From positions 1 through 30,943 of the forward strand of contig CAYXNM010000014.1 of assembly GCA_964466385.1 (NCBI GenBank): a stretch of 30,943 nucleotides of DNA, given 5' to 3'. The position numbers and the translations under genes are program-made. Positions 24,418-30,943 of this stretch are shown here, one piece after another. How positions within the stretch are numbered: the first letter of the stretch is position 1; every line of letters starts with the position of its first letter. A model generated the notes under the pieces. That model ran no database searches and was not told the DNA's origin. It saw only the letters and a program-made list of their open reading frames with translations. The stretch comes from UBA5972 sp964466385 (GTDB taxonomy: Bacteria; Pseudomonadota; Alphaproteobacteria; Rhodobacterales; Rhodobacteraceae).

Positions 24418-24602
24418 TGATCCGGCTCCAGCAAGGACGGGCGTAACGAATGGTCGAAAGCTTCCAGCATCTGACCGTCCTGCAATTTGACCACGGTGAT
24501 TGCGAACACCAGCACGACAAACCCGCCAAGGACCATCCCCAGCCAGATATTGCGCTTCGCGCGACGGCGGTGCAGGTCATGATCCTTCGTAATCGCCATC
24601 AT
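24414..24602 (-). CDS. Small CoxF-like membrane protein of the cytochrome oxidase cluster
   Basis: A short protein (62 residues from the ATG at 24602; three residues longer from 24611) with an arginine-rich start (HDLHRRRAKRN) and one membrane helix (IWLGMVLGGFVVLVFAITVV), followed by a short hydrophilic tail. Small single-span proteins of this form sit between ctaB and ctaG in many alphaproteobacteria and are often called CoxF. Their role in oxidase assembly is not well defined. The start at 24602 overlaps the ctaB stop as ATGA, and the stop overlaps ctaG in the same way, so it is firmly part of the operon. Confidence 0.8.
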   Translation of the reverse strand: MMAITKDHDLHRRRAKRNIWLGMVLGGFVVLVFAITVVKLQDGQMLEAFDHSLRPSLLEPDQ

Positions 24603-25552
24603 CCCACCCATTGCGGCCAGACCGCGAAGTCGAGTGCCGTCGCCCGCAGACCGGCCTCGATCAGCAATCCCGCGAAATGCAGGAACAAATAGTAAAGCGA
24701 CAGACGGAAAAGGCCTTTTTCCCGCAAGTATTCGCCCTCATCCGCCCTCTCTTCGGGTTGGCGCGCAAGCCGCCAGGCCCGGTGCAGGAACAGGACATTG
24801 AGAACCAGAGAAATCGCCAGATAAACCGGCCCTCCGACCGAGGTGAACGCCAAAATCACGCTGACCGGGGCCAGCAGCATCGAATAGATCAGAATCTGGC
24901 GCCGGGTATTGGCCTTGCCGTGGGTCACCGGCAGCATCGGCACCCCGGCCTTGGTATAGTCATCGTTCATGAAGAGCGCGAGCGCCCAGAAATGCGGCGG
25001 AGTCCACAGGAAGATCAGCGCAAACATCAGAACGCTTTCGACCGACACGCCCCCGGTGGCAACCGCCCACCCGATCATCGGCGGAAACGCTCCGGCGGCA
25101 CCTCCGATCACGATATTCTGCGGCGTGGCCCGTTTCAGCCACATCGAGTAAATGACCGCATAAAAGAAAATCGTGAAGGCAAGCAAACCCGCAGCAAACG
25201 CATTCGCCGTCAACCAAAGCATCACGACCGCGAAGACCGACAGCCAGAGGCCCAGCAATTTAGCATCGTTGGCGCTGACCAGACCCGATGGAACAGGACG
25301 CCCGCGTGTGCGCAGCATGATGCGATCGATGTCCGCGTCCCACCACATGTTGAGCGCACCCGAAGCACCCGCCCCAACCGCGATGAACAGGATCGAGGCG
25401 AACGCAATGACAGGGTGCACCCCTGCGGGCGCGACCAGCAGACCCACCGCCGCCGTAAACACGACCAACGACATCACACGTGGCTTGAGCAGGGCGAAAT
25501 AGTCGCCAAACTCTGCGTCGTTGGTCCGGATGTCCGCTGTCAGGTCGCTCAT
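24599..25552 (-). CDS. ctaB: Protoheme IX farnesyltransferase (heme O synthase)
   Basis: A 317-residue polytopic membrane prenyltransferase that attaches farnesyl to heme b, making heme o for later conversion to heme a. The first aspartate-rich motif is NMWWDADIDRIM (68-79; D72 and D76), followed by RTRGRPVPSG, the family signature. The second motif region (WTPPHFWALALFMNDDYTKA) contains the substrate-binding aspartates. The N-terminal YFALLKPRVMSLVVFTA is standard. ATG at 25552, 58 bases after ctaC. Confidence 0.96.
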   Translation of the reverse strand: MSDLTADIRTNDAEFGDYFALLKPRVMSLVVFTAAVGLLVAPAGVHPVIAFASILFIAVGAGASGALNMWWDADIDRIMLRTRGRPVPSGLVSANDAKLLGLWLSVFAVVMLWLTANAFAAGLLAFTIFFYAVIYSMWLKRATPQNIVIGGAAGAFPPMIGWAVATGGVSVESVLMFALIFLWTPPHFWALALFMNDDYTKAGVPMLPVTHGKANTRRQILIYSMLLAPVSVILAFTSVGGPVYLAISLVLNVLFLHRAWRLARQPEERADEGEYLREKGLFRLSLYYLFLHFAGLLIEAGLRATALDFAVWPQWVG

Positions 25553-25610
25553 CAGGCTTTCCGTTTTTGGCGCGGCGCCGTCAATCGCGCGCGGTTCTGG
25601 TCAACCGAGT

Positions 25611-26477
25611 TCAATTCGACGCAAGCGTGACGGTTTTGGGATTGCCGGCGAATTCGCTGACCGCAGACTTCAGCCATTTGGCATAATCCTGTTCGGACAC
25701 CACCTTGACGGTGATCGGCATATACGCGTGATCCTTGCCGCAAAGTTCCGAGCACTGACCGAAATAAACCCCTTCCATTCCCGGATCGACCTTGAACCAG
25801 GTTTCAGCCAGACGGCCGGGGACGGCATCCTGTTTCACGCCGAAAGCGGGGATCGTCCATGAATGAATCACGTCCGAACCGGTGATCTGAAGCACGACGG
25901 TCTTGTTCACGGGAACAACGACCGCGTTGTCGGTAGCCAGCAGGTATTCATCGTCCGCGTACCCGTGATCCGCCAGTTCCGAGCGTTCGAGCTTGAAGCT
26001 GTCAAACCCGAAATCATCGTCGGTATATTCGTATGACCAATACCATTGGTTGCCGGTCACCTTGATCGTCACATCGGCTGCGGGAATTTGCACCTGCTTG
26101 AACAGGACCGGCAGCGAAAACGCCCCGATCACGATCAGGATCAAAATGGGCACGATCGTCCAGACCACTTCGATGACGGAATTATGCGTGAATGTTGCAG
26201 GATTTGGATTGGCGCGGCGATTGAACCGCAGGACGACAAGAACCAGCAGCAAAACGACAAAAATCGAAATGGCCGTGACGATCGCAACGATCAGACCATC
26301 AAGAAAATGAACGTCCCGCGCCAATTCCGTCGCGGCGGGTTGAAAACCCATCAGCCCGTCGACCGGTTTGCCGATCACTTTCAGGCCGTCAGGAATGTCC
26401 TGCGCAAAACCGGCGCCGGTTGCCAGAAACGTCGTCAACATGGCCATGAAAGCCGTCAAAATCTTTGCAATCCGCAT
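25611..26477 (-). CDS. ctaC: Cytochrome c oxidase subunit II
   Basis: Subunit II of aa3-type oxidase (coxB), which takes electrons from cytochrome c through the CuA site. A signal peptide ends near GAGFAQ (about 21-26). Two membrane helices follow (about 60-84 and 104-125), then the periplasmic cupredoxin domain. The CuA ligands are H205 (DVIHSWTIP), and C242, C246, H250 and M253 in GQCSELCGKDHAYMP, so the site is complete. The aromatic GNQWYWSYEY patch (142-151) is present. 288 residues. It opens the operon; subunit I (ctaD) is not here and is usually elsewhere in this family. Confidence 0.97.
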   Translation of the reverse strand: MRIAKILTAFMAMLTTFLATGAGFAQDIPDGLKVIGKPVDGLMGFQPAATELARDVHFLDGLIVAIVTAISIFVVLLLVLVVLRFNRRANPNPATFTHNSVIEVVWTIVPILILIVIGAFSLPVLFKQVQIPAADVTIKVTGNQWYWSYEYTDDDFGFDSFKLERSELADHGYADDEYLLATDNAVVVPVNKTVVLQITGSDVIHSWTIPAFGVKQDAVPGRLAETWFKVDPGMEGVYFGQCSELCGKDHAYMPITVKVVSEQDYAKWLKSAVSEFAGNPKTVTLASN

Positions 26478-26662
26478 GCACTCTCTTTCTGTTCAGGGAC
26501 AGTCTTGCTGTCTCGTTGGCGGCTCCCCATCTCCGAGAAAGAGAATCCCCGTTGTCTCCGGGGACCGAACAACCATAATACGGCCCAAAGGGCAAGTTTC
26601 GAGTTCGCCGAATTCTGCTGCTTATCGCGCGAAACCGGACCAATCGAAAAGGGAATTGTGAA
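26478..26662. promoter_or_regulatory. Divergent region between ctaC and tldD
   Basis: A 185-base gap that should carry the leftward ctaC promoter and the rightward tldD promoter. A TATTAT -10-like hexamer lies on the minus strand at 26575-26580, without a good -35. CCCCG (26547-26551) pairs with CGGGG (26559-26563) in the ctaC leader. AAGAGAG provides the ctaC ribosome site. AGGGAA precedes the tldD ATG by about 8 bases. No other gene is seen. Confidence 0.4.
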
Positions 26663-28090
26663 ATGCCGACGCAAAAAAGGGGATTTCGTCCGTTTGAGAC
26701 GTCCGTCGACCAGAATGCCGCGCTTGGCACACTGAAGCAGGCGCTTGACGGGGCCGACGATGGCGAGTTGTTTCTGGAGCGCCGCCGCGCCGAAGCGCTT
26801 GTGTTTGACGATGGCCGCCTGAAAACGGCCAGTTATGACGCTTCCGAAGGGTTTGGCCTGCGCGCAGTACGCGGCGAGACGACCGGATATGCGCACGCTT
26901 CGGAGGTCTCTGAAAAGGCGATCAGGCGCGCGGCCGAAACCGTGCGTCTGGCGGTCGGTGCCGGCGGCGGACAATTGTCGCCGCCTCCGAATGCAACCAA
27001 CCGGCTGCTCTACACGGACGCCAACCCGATGGAAGACGCGTCCTTTCCGGTCAAGATCGAAACCCTGCGCGAAATAGACGCCTATGCACGGCAGGCCGAC
27101 AAACGCGTGGTTCAGGTGTCCGCGACCATTGCCGCTTCGTTGCAGGAAGTCGTTATCCTGCGGCCGGAAGGCGATGTTCTTTGCGACACGCGCCCCATGA
27201 CGCGCATCAATGTATCCGTCATCGCTGAGGAAAACGGACGCCGCGAAAGCGGCAGCGCCGGGGGCGGCGGGCGCGACCATCTGACCGGTCTCATCGAACC
27301 GGGGTCATGGCAGGCGGTGGCAAACGAGGCGATCCGTATTGCGCTGGTCAACCTCTCGGCCGTGCCGGCCCCTGCCGGCGTGATGGACGTCGCCCTTGGG
27401 CCAGGCTGGCCCGGAATTCTGCTGCACGAGGCGATCGGGCACGGGCTCGAAGGCGATTTCAACCGCAAGCAGACATCGGCCTTTGCGGGGCTGTTGGGCG
27501 AGCAGGTTGCGGCAAAAGGGGTGACCGTCCTTGACGATGGCACGCTGCCAAACCGGCGTGGTTCGCTGACTTTTGACGACGAGGGCACACCCTCGGGCCG
27601 AAACGTGCTGATTAAAGACGGTATTCTTGTCGGGTACATGCAGGACCGCCAGAACGCGCGCCTGATGGGAACCCATGCGACCGGAAACGGGCGGCGCGAA
27701 AGCTATGCCCACCCCCCGATGCCGCGCATGACAAACACCTACATGCTGGGCGGCAACGAGAACCCCGACGCGCTGGTCGGCGACATCAGGGACGGCATTC
27801 ATGCCGTCGGTTTCGGCGGTGGACAGGTTGACATCACCAACGGCAAATTCGTCTTTTCCTGTACCGAGGCCTACCTGGTCAAGAACGGGAAACGCGGGGC
27901 ACCGGTCAAGGGCGCGACCCTGATCGGGGACGGTGCGACGGCGCTTGGCAAGGTTCGTGGTCTGGGCGATGACATGGCGCTTGATCCGGGCGTGGGGAAT
28001 TGCGGCAAAGCCGGGCAATGGGTGCCCGTGGGCGTCGGGCAGCCGACCCTGCTGATCGGGGGCCTGACCGTGGGCGGAAGTGCAACCTGA
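26663..28090 (+). CDS. tldD: Metalloprotease TldD
   Basis: A 475-residue zinc protease subunit of the TldD/TldE (PmbA) pair, known to mature peptides such as microcin B17 and to degrade unfolded short peptides. The zinc motif HEAIGH lies at 255-260 in LLHEAIGHGLEGDF. A later cysteine in KFVFSCTEAYLV completes the usual ligand set. The last third, IGDGATALGKVRGLGDDMAL, is diagnostic. ATG at 26663. TldE is not in this window. It is followed by dprA, 81 bases downstream in the same direction. Confidence 0.94.
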   Translation: MPTQKRGFRPFETSVDQNAALGTLKQALDGADDGELFLERRRAEALVFDDGRLKTASYDASEGFGLRAVRGETTGYAHASEVSEKAIRRAAETVRLAVGAGGGQLSPPPNATNRLLYTDANPMEDASFPVKIETLREIDAYARQADKRVVQVSATIAASLQEVVILRPEGDVLCDTRPMTRINVSVIAEENGRRESGSAGGGGRDHLTGLIEPGSWQAVANEAIRIALVNLSAVPAPAGVMDVALGPGWPGILLHEAIGHGLEGDFNRKQTSAFAGLLGEQVAAKGVTVLDDGTLPNRRGSLTFDDEGTPSGRNVLIKDGILVGYMQDRQNARLMGTHATGNGRRESYAHPPMPRMTNTYMLGGNENPDALVGDIRDGIHAVGFGGGQVDITNGKFVFSCTEAYLVKNGKRGAPVKGATLIGDGATALGKVRGLGDDMALDPGVGNCGKAGQWVPVGVGQPTLLIGGLTVGGSAT

Positions 28091-28110
28091 CCACACGACA
28101 TTCCGGTCAG

Positions 28111-28127
28111 GTTAACGGTGCGTTAAC
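28111..28127 (+). promoter_or_regulatory. CtrA-type box upstream of dprA
   Basis: GTTAACG (28111-28117) and CGTTAAC (28121-28127) are perfect inverted halves around a 3-base centre. They contain TTAA-N7-TTAAC, the full CtrA recognition sequence of alphaproteobacteria, also written TTAAC-N5-GTTAAC. The box ends 44 bases before the preferred dprA start. In Rhodobacter capsulatus CtrA controls genes for gene-transfer-agent uptake, including dprA. The site is observed; CtrA binding here is inferred. Confidence 0.7.
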
Positions 28128-28171
28128 AATTGCGCGCGACGATCCCGCCATCCGCTGCCACGGAGACCGAC

Positions 28172-29311
28172 TTGACTGATTCGACGGACCCACCGCTCTG
28201 CCCGGTGAACCCACCTGTGGACGAAACCAGCCGGATGCGCTGGTTGCAACTGATCCGGTCCTACCGGGTCGGGCCGTCAACGTTCCTGCGCCTGATGGGT
28301 GAATTCGGCGATGCGCAGACGGCGATCGAAGCGCTGCCGGAAATCGCCCGAAAATCGGGCGTTGCGCGTTATCGTGCATGTTCCAGGGCGGACGCCGAAA
28401 AGGAAATGAGCGCCGGGCAGACCATCGGCGCGCGACTGGTATTGCTGGGGGATGCGAACTATCCCGTTTTGCTGTCGCGGGTCAACGACCCGCCCCCCGT
28501 TTTATGGGTGCGCGGACAGAAAATGCCGCGCGGGGAAGACCTGGTTGCGCTGGTCGGGTCGCGAAACGCAAGTTCGCTGGGAACCCGCATGGCCAAACTT
28601 CTTTCGCGCGACCTCGGGCGGGCGGGCTTTGGCGTCGTATCGGGGTTGGCGCGTGGCGTGGATGCGGCGGCGCATCTTGCCGCGCTGGAAACGGGAACGC
28701 TCGCGGTGATGGCTGGCGGGGTCGACCGGATCTATCCGCAGGAAAACCAGAAACTGGCCGAGGAGATCATCGAAAAGGGCACCTTGATTTCGGAACGGCG
28801 GCTCGGACACAGCCCACAGGCGCGTGACTTTCCGCGCCGCAACCGGCTGATCTCCGGAATGTCGCGCGGGGTCGTGGTGGTCGAGGCTTCGGCCAAATCG
28901 GGCAGTCTGATCACCGCGCGCGATGCCCTGGATCAGGGGCGCGAGGTGATGGCGGTTCCGGGCCATCCGCTCGACCCGCGCGCATGGGGTTGCAACATGC
29001 TGATCCGCGACGGCGCAGGGCTGGTGCGCGGTTCAAAAGACGTGATCGAACAGCTTGCAACGGCGCCCATCCCCGGGGTGCCGAAGGCGGACATCCCTCC
29101 GTTCGCTGAAAAGCCAAAGGCAACCATACCCGAGGCACTTGCCCTGTCCAGAAAGATCCTGTCCCTGCTCGGCCCCTCGCCCGTTGCCGAGGATCAGCTT
29201 ATCCGCGACCTTGATCTGCCGGCACAGGCGGTTTCCGCACGCCTTGTCGCGCTGGAACTGGAAGGCAAGCTCGACCGGCGTGCCGGTGGCCTGTTGTCGC
29301 TGGTGGTCTGA
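28172..29311 (+). CDS. dprA: DNA-processing protein DprA (Smf)
   Basis: Cytosolic protein that binds incoming single-stranded DNA and loads RecA during natural transformation or gene-transfer-agent uptake. The central Rossmann-like DprA domain is clear: LVALVGSRNASSLGTRMAK, FGVVSGLARGVDAAAH, AVMAGGVDRIYPQEN, FPRRNRLISGMSRGVVVVEA and SGSLITARDALDQGREVMAV. A C-terminal winged-helix part (about the last 60 residues, LSRKILSLLGPSP onward) is also typical. I chose the TTG at 28172, which has GGAG 7-8 bases upstream and gives 379 residues. A TTG at 28130 is in frame but falls only 3 bases after the CtrA-type box, so it is unlikely. Confidence 0.92.
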   Translation: MTDSTDPPLCPVNPPVDETSRMRWLQLIRSYRVGPSTFLRLMGEFGDAQTAIEALPEIARKSGVARYRACSRADAEKEMSAGQTIGARLVLLGDANYPVLLSRVNDPPPVLWVRGQKMPRGEDLVALVGSRNASSLGTRMAKLLSRDLGRAGFGVVSGLARGVDAAAHLAALETGTLAVMAGGVDRIYPQENQKLAEEIIEKGTLISERRLGHSPQARDFPRRNRLISGMSRGVVVVEASAKSGSLITARDALDQGREVMAVPGHPLDPRAWGCNMLIRDGAGLVRGSKDVIEQLATAPIPGVPKADIPPFAEKPKATIPEALALSRKILSLLGPSPVAEDQLIRDLDLPAQAVSARLVALELEGKLDRRAGGLLSLVV

Positions 29312-29374
29312 GGCCTGAAAAGCGGTCCCCGGATGCGTTGCCGGCGAACGGACGGGGCGCGGACATCGGCGAAT

Positions 29375-29435
29375 GCGCAGACCCCTGATATTTCGCGCAC
29401 CTCACGCTGGCGGCATGCGGTTTGCAGGTCTGCGC
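29375..29435. repeat. 9-bp perfect inverted repeat with a 43-base loop
   Basis: GCGCAGACC (29375-29383) is exactly complementary to GGTCTGCGC (29427-29435). The right arm ends one base beyond the stop codon of the minus-strand gene at 29437, and the left arm lies toward the dprA 3' end. It may be a transcription-end structure shared by the two converging genes, but it has no T-run. The meaning is uncertain. Confidence 0.4.
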
Positions 29436-29436
29436 C

Positions 29437-29874
29437 CTAACCGCAATAATCGGGTATGACCGTTTGGAACACAGAGCAGTAATCAGGTGTCCCAAACCAA
29501 ACATCTGTCGCCCCGATCGACCAGTGGACGGCGACCCAGGTTTTACGCGATTTCTGATAAAGAACGTGAAAATATGGACCGGCGAAATACTCGGCATCTT
29601 CTTGGCCGCGCTTCACCATGGGGGTCTGCGAAATATCGATCGGCTTCCCGCCCGTCCTTTGCGCATCAAGCGACGCATAGGCAATGTCGTTCGAGACCCG
29701 GAGGTCTTTCACCACAAACTCGACCGGTGCACCCAGCAACCATACCGCCTGCGGTCGGATCGCATCCATCAGGCTCTTTCGCAACTCGGTTCCGCGAGCC
29801 GGTTCAAAATATTCAGCCGCGACCCCGGTCATGGGAAACAAGCCGAGGACCAGCGCAAGTATCAGTTTCTTCAT
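29437..29874 (-). CDS. Secreted protein of unknown function
   Basis: A 145-residue protein I cannot assign to a family. It starts with a clear Sec signal peptide (MKKLILALVLGLFPMTGVAA, cleavage near residue 20), so the mature part is likely periplasmic. The mature domain is rich in aromatic residues. It includes FVVKDLRVSNDIAYASLDAQ, a small beta-rich stretch, and YFHVLYQKSRKTWVAVHW. The last 14 residues contain the near-repeat PDYCSVFQTVIPDYCG, with two cysteines that could form a disulfide. ATG at 29874 with AGGA upstream. It lies between dprA and topA but on the other strand, so no operon partner is apparent. Confidence 0.7.
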   Translation of the reverse strand: MKKLILALVLGLFPMTGVAAEYFEPARGTELRKSLMDAIRPQAVWLLGAPVEFVVKDLRVSNDIAYASLDAQRTGGKPIDISQTPMVKRGQEDAEYFAGPYFHVLYQKSRKTWVAVHWSIGATDVWFGTPDYCSVFQTVIPDYCG

Positions 29875-29959
29875 GTGGATATCCTTTGTTCCGCCAAATG
29901 GGTTTGGTCGAAACTTGCCACAATTTCAGGCGACATTCCACCCATGCCGAACTACCCCA

Positions 29960-29989
29960 TTGACAAGGTACCGCCCGGCAACACATGTT
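29960..29989 (+). promoter_or_regulatory. Candidate topA promoter
   Basis: A perfect TTGACA -35 hexamer (29960-29965) is followed, 18 bases later, by the weak -10 CATGTT (29984-29989), about 40 bases before the topA ATG. The -35 is convincing and the -10 poor. The only other gene nearby is on the minus strand and starts at 29874. Confidence 0.4.
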
Positions 29990-30030
29990 CCGCGCCCACA
30001 GACTCCCACCAATCGAGTACAGGATTCTTC

Positions 30031-30943
30031 ATGCCCGTTGTCGTCGTCGAATCGCCCGCCAAGGCCAAAACTATCAACAAATATCTGGGCGACGATTATA
30101 CGGTTTTGGCGTCTTACGGGCATGTGCGCGACCTGCCGCCCAAAGATGGCTCGGTCGATACAGAAAACGGGTTTGAGATGAAATGGGAGGTCGCCAGCCA
30201 ATCCCAAAAACACATTCGCGCCATTGCCGAGGCACTGAAAGAGGACAACAACCTGATCCTCGCAACCGACCCTGACCGCGAGGGCGAGGCGATCTCGTGG
30301 CATCTGGAAGAGGCCCTGCGCAAACGTCGCGTTCTCAAGAAAGACACACCGGTTCAGCGCGTGGTTTTCAACGCCATCACCAAATCCGCCGTCACCGAGG
30401 CCATGAAAAACCCGCGTCAGGTGGATATGGAACTGGTCGAGGCCTATCTGGCCCGCCGTGCGCTGGACTATCTGGTCGGCTTCAACCTCAGCCCGGTTTT
30501 GTGGCGCAAACTGCCCGGTGCCAAATCGGCCGGACGCGTGCAATCGGTTTGCCTGCGCCTGATCGTCGAGCGCGAGATGGAGATCGAGGTTTTCAAGGCC
30601 CGCGAATACTGGAGCGTCAAGGCCATCCTGACCAACCCGCGCGGCAAGGATTTTGAGGCGCGGCTGACGGTTCTTGGTGGCAAAAAGCTGGACAAGTTCG
30701 ATATTGCCACGACGGAGGCCGCCGATCTGGCCGTCAGTGCGATCACCAGCCGCGAGCTTGGCGTCATCTCGGTCGAGGCGAAACCCGCCAGCCGAAACCC
30801 CTCGGCCCCGTTCATGACATCGACCCTGCAACAGGAGGCCAGCCGAAAATTCGGTTTTGGCGCCCGCCAGACGATGTCAACGGCCCAACGGCTTTATGAG
30901 GCCGGGCATATCACCTATATGCGCACCGACGGCATCGACATGG
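30031..30943 (+). CDS. topA: DNA topoisomerase I (5' part, cut by window end)
   Basis: Type IA topoisomerase that relaxes negative supercoils. The first 304 residues are present and the gene continues past the window. The TOPRIM domain is complete: VVVESPAKAKTINKYLGD at the start, and the metal-binding acidic cluster ATDPDREGEAISWH. The domain including NLSPVLWRKLPGAKSAGRVQ is also intact. The active-site tyrosine is Y296 in HITYMRTDG, 8 residues before the sequence ends, by analogy with Y319 of E. coli. ATG at 30031 has AGGA about 7 bases upstream. Confidence 0.96.
   Translation, partial: MPVVVVESPAKAKTINKYLGDDYTVLASYGHVRDLPPKDGSVDTENGFEMKWEVASQSQKHIRAIAEALKEDNNLILATDPDREGEAISWHLEEALRKRRVLKKDTPVQRVVFNAITKSAVTEAMKNPRQVDMELVEAYLARRALDYLVGFNLSPVLWRKLPGAKSAGRVQSVCLRLIVEREMEIEVFKAREYWSVKAILTNPRGKDFEARLTVLGGKKLDKFDIATTEAADLAVSAITSRELGVISVEAKPASRNPSAPFMTSTLQQEASRKFGFGARQTMSTAQRLYEAGHITYMRTDGIDM

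Noticed and set aside
28130..28171. dprA starting at the TTG at 28130
   Set aside because: It would start 3 bases after the CtrA-type box with no ribosome site, whereas the TTG at 28172 has a GGAG at the right distance.

Overview
This 30.9 kb window looks like a chromosomal piece of an alphaproteobacterium of the Rhodobacteraceae (roseobacter-like). The grounds are high GC, an aa3 oxidase cluster lacking subunit I, a gltX paralogue with a degenerate HIGH motif, a CtrA-type box in front of dprA, and the general gene style. It is densely coded, and I see no insertion sequence, phage gene, CRISPR array, tRNA or rRNA gene.

Layout. Bases 172-2754 (minus strand) carry a TrkH potassium transporter and a zinc-independent NADP-dependent oxidoreductase. 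Bases 3070-10482 (plus strand) hold a tight seven-gene operon: a small helix-turn-helix protein, then hyfB-C-E-F-G-I-like genes. The membrane subunits keep the charged residues expected of ion-translocating antiporter-like and NuoH-like proteins, and the NuoB-like subunit keeps its four cluster cysteines. The large subunit has lost all four [NiFe] cysteines, and there is no ferredoxin-like subunit or hydrogenase maturation gene. This is best described as an energy-converting-hydrogenase-related (Ehr) complex, which has no assigned reaction, and it is the most interesting system here. A 9-bp perfect palindrome with TTGACA in its spacer lies upstream of the regulator gene.

Bases 10548-15290 (minus strand) hold gcvT-gcvH-gcvP preceded by a tandem glycine riboswitch. 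A gamma-glutamylcyclotransferase-like gene (plus) and a glutamyl-tRNA synthetase (minus) follow. The gap at 17267-17543 contains a candidate trans-acting small RNA on the plus strand, with an anti-Shine-Dalgarno CUCC loop and a strong intrinsic terminator.

Bases 17544-26477 (minus strand, read from high to low coordinates) form a long co-directional run: coxB/ctaC, ctaB, a coxF-like small membrane protein, ctaG, ctaE, SURF1, thrC, an M16 peptidase, a GNAT acetyltransferase and an FAD-linked D-2-hydroxyacid dehydrogenase. The first six make and assemble cytochrome c oxidase. The thrC, M16 and GNAT genes overlap by 4 bp each.

Bases 26663-30943 carry tldD and dprA (plus), a secreted protein of unknown function (minus), and the 5' part of topA (plus, cut by the window end). 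A TTAAC-N5-GTTAAC box before dprA suggests control by CtrA, as known for gene-transfer-agent recipient genes in this family.
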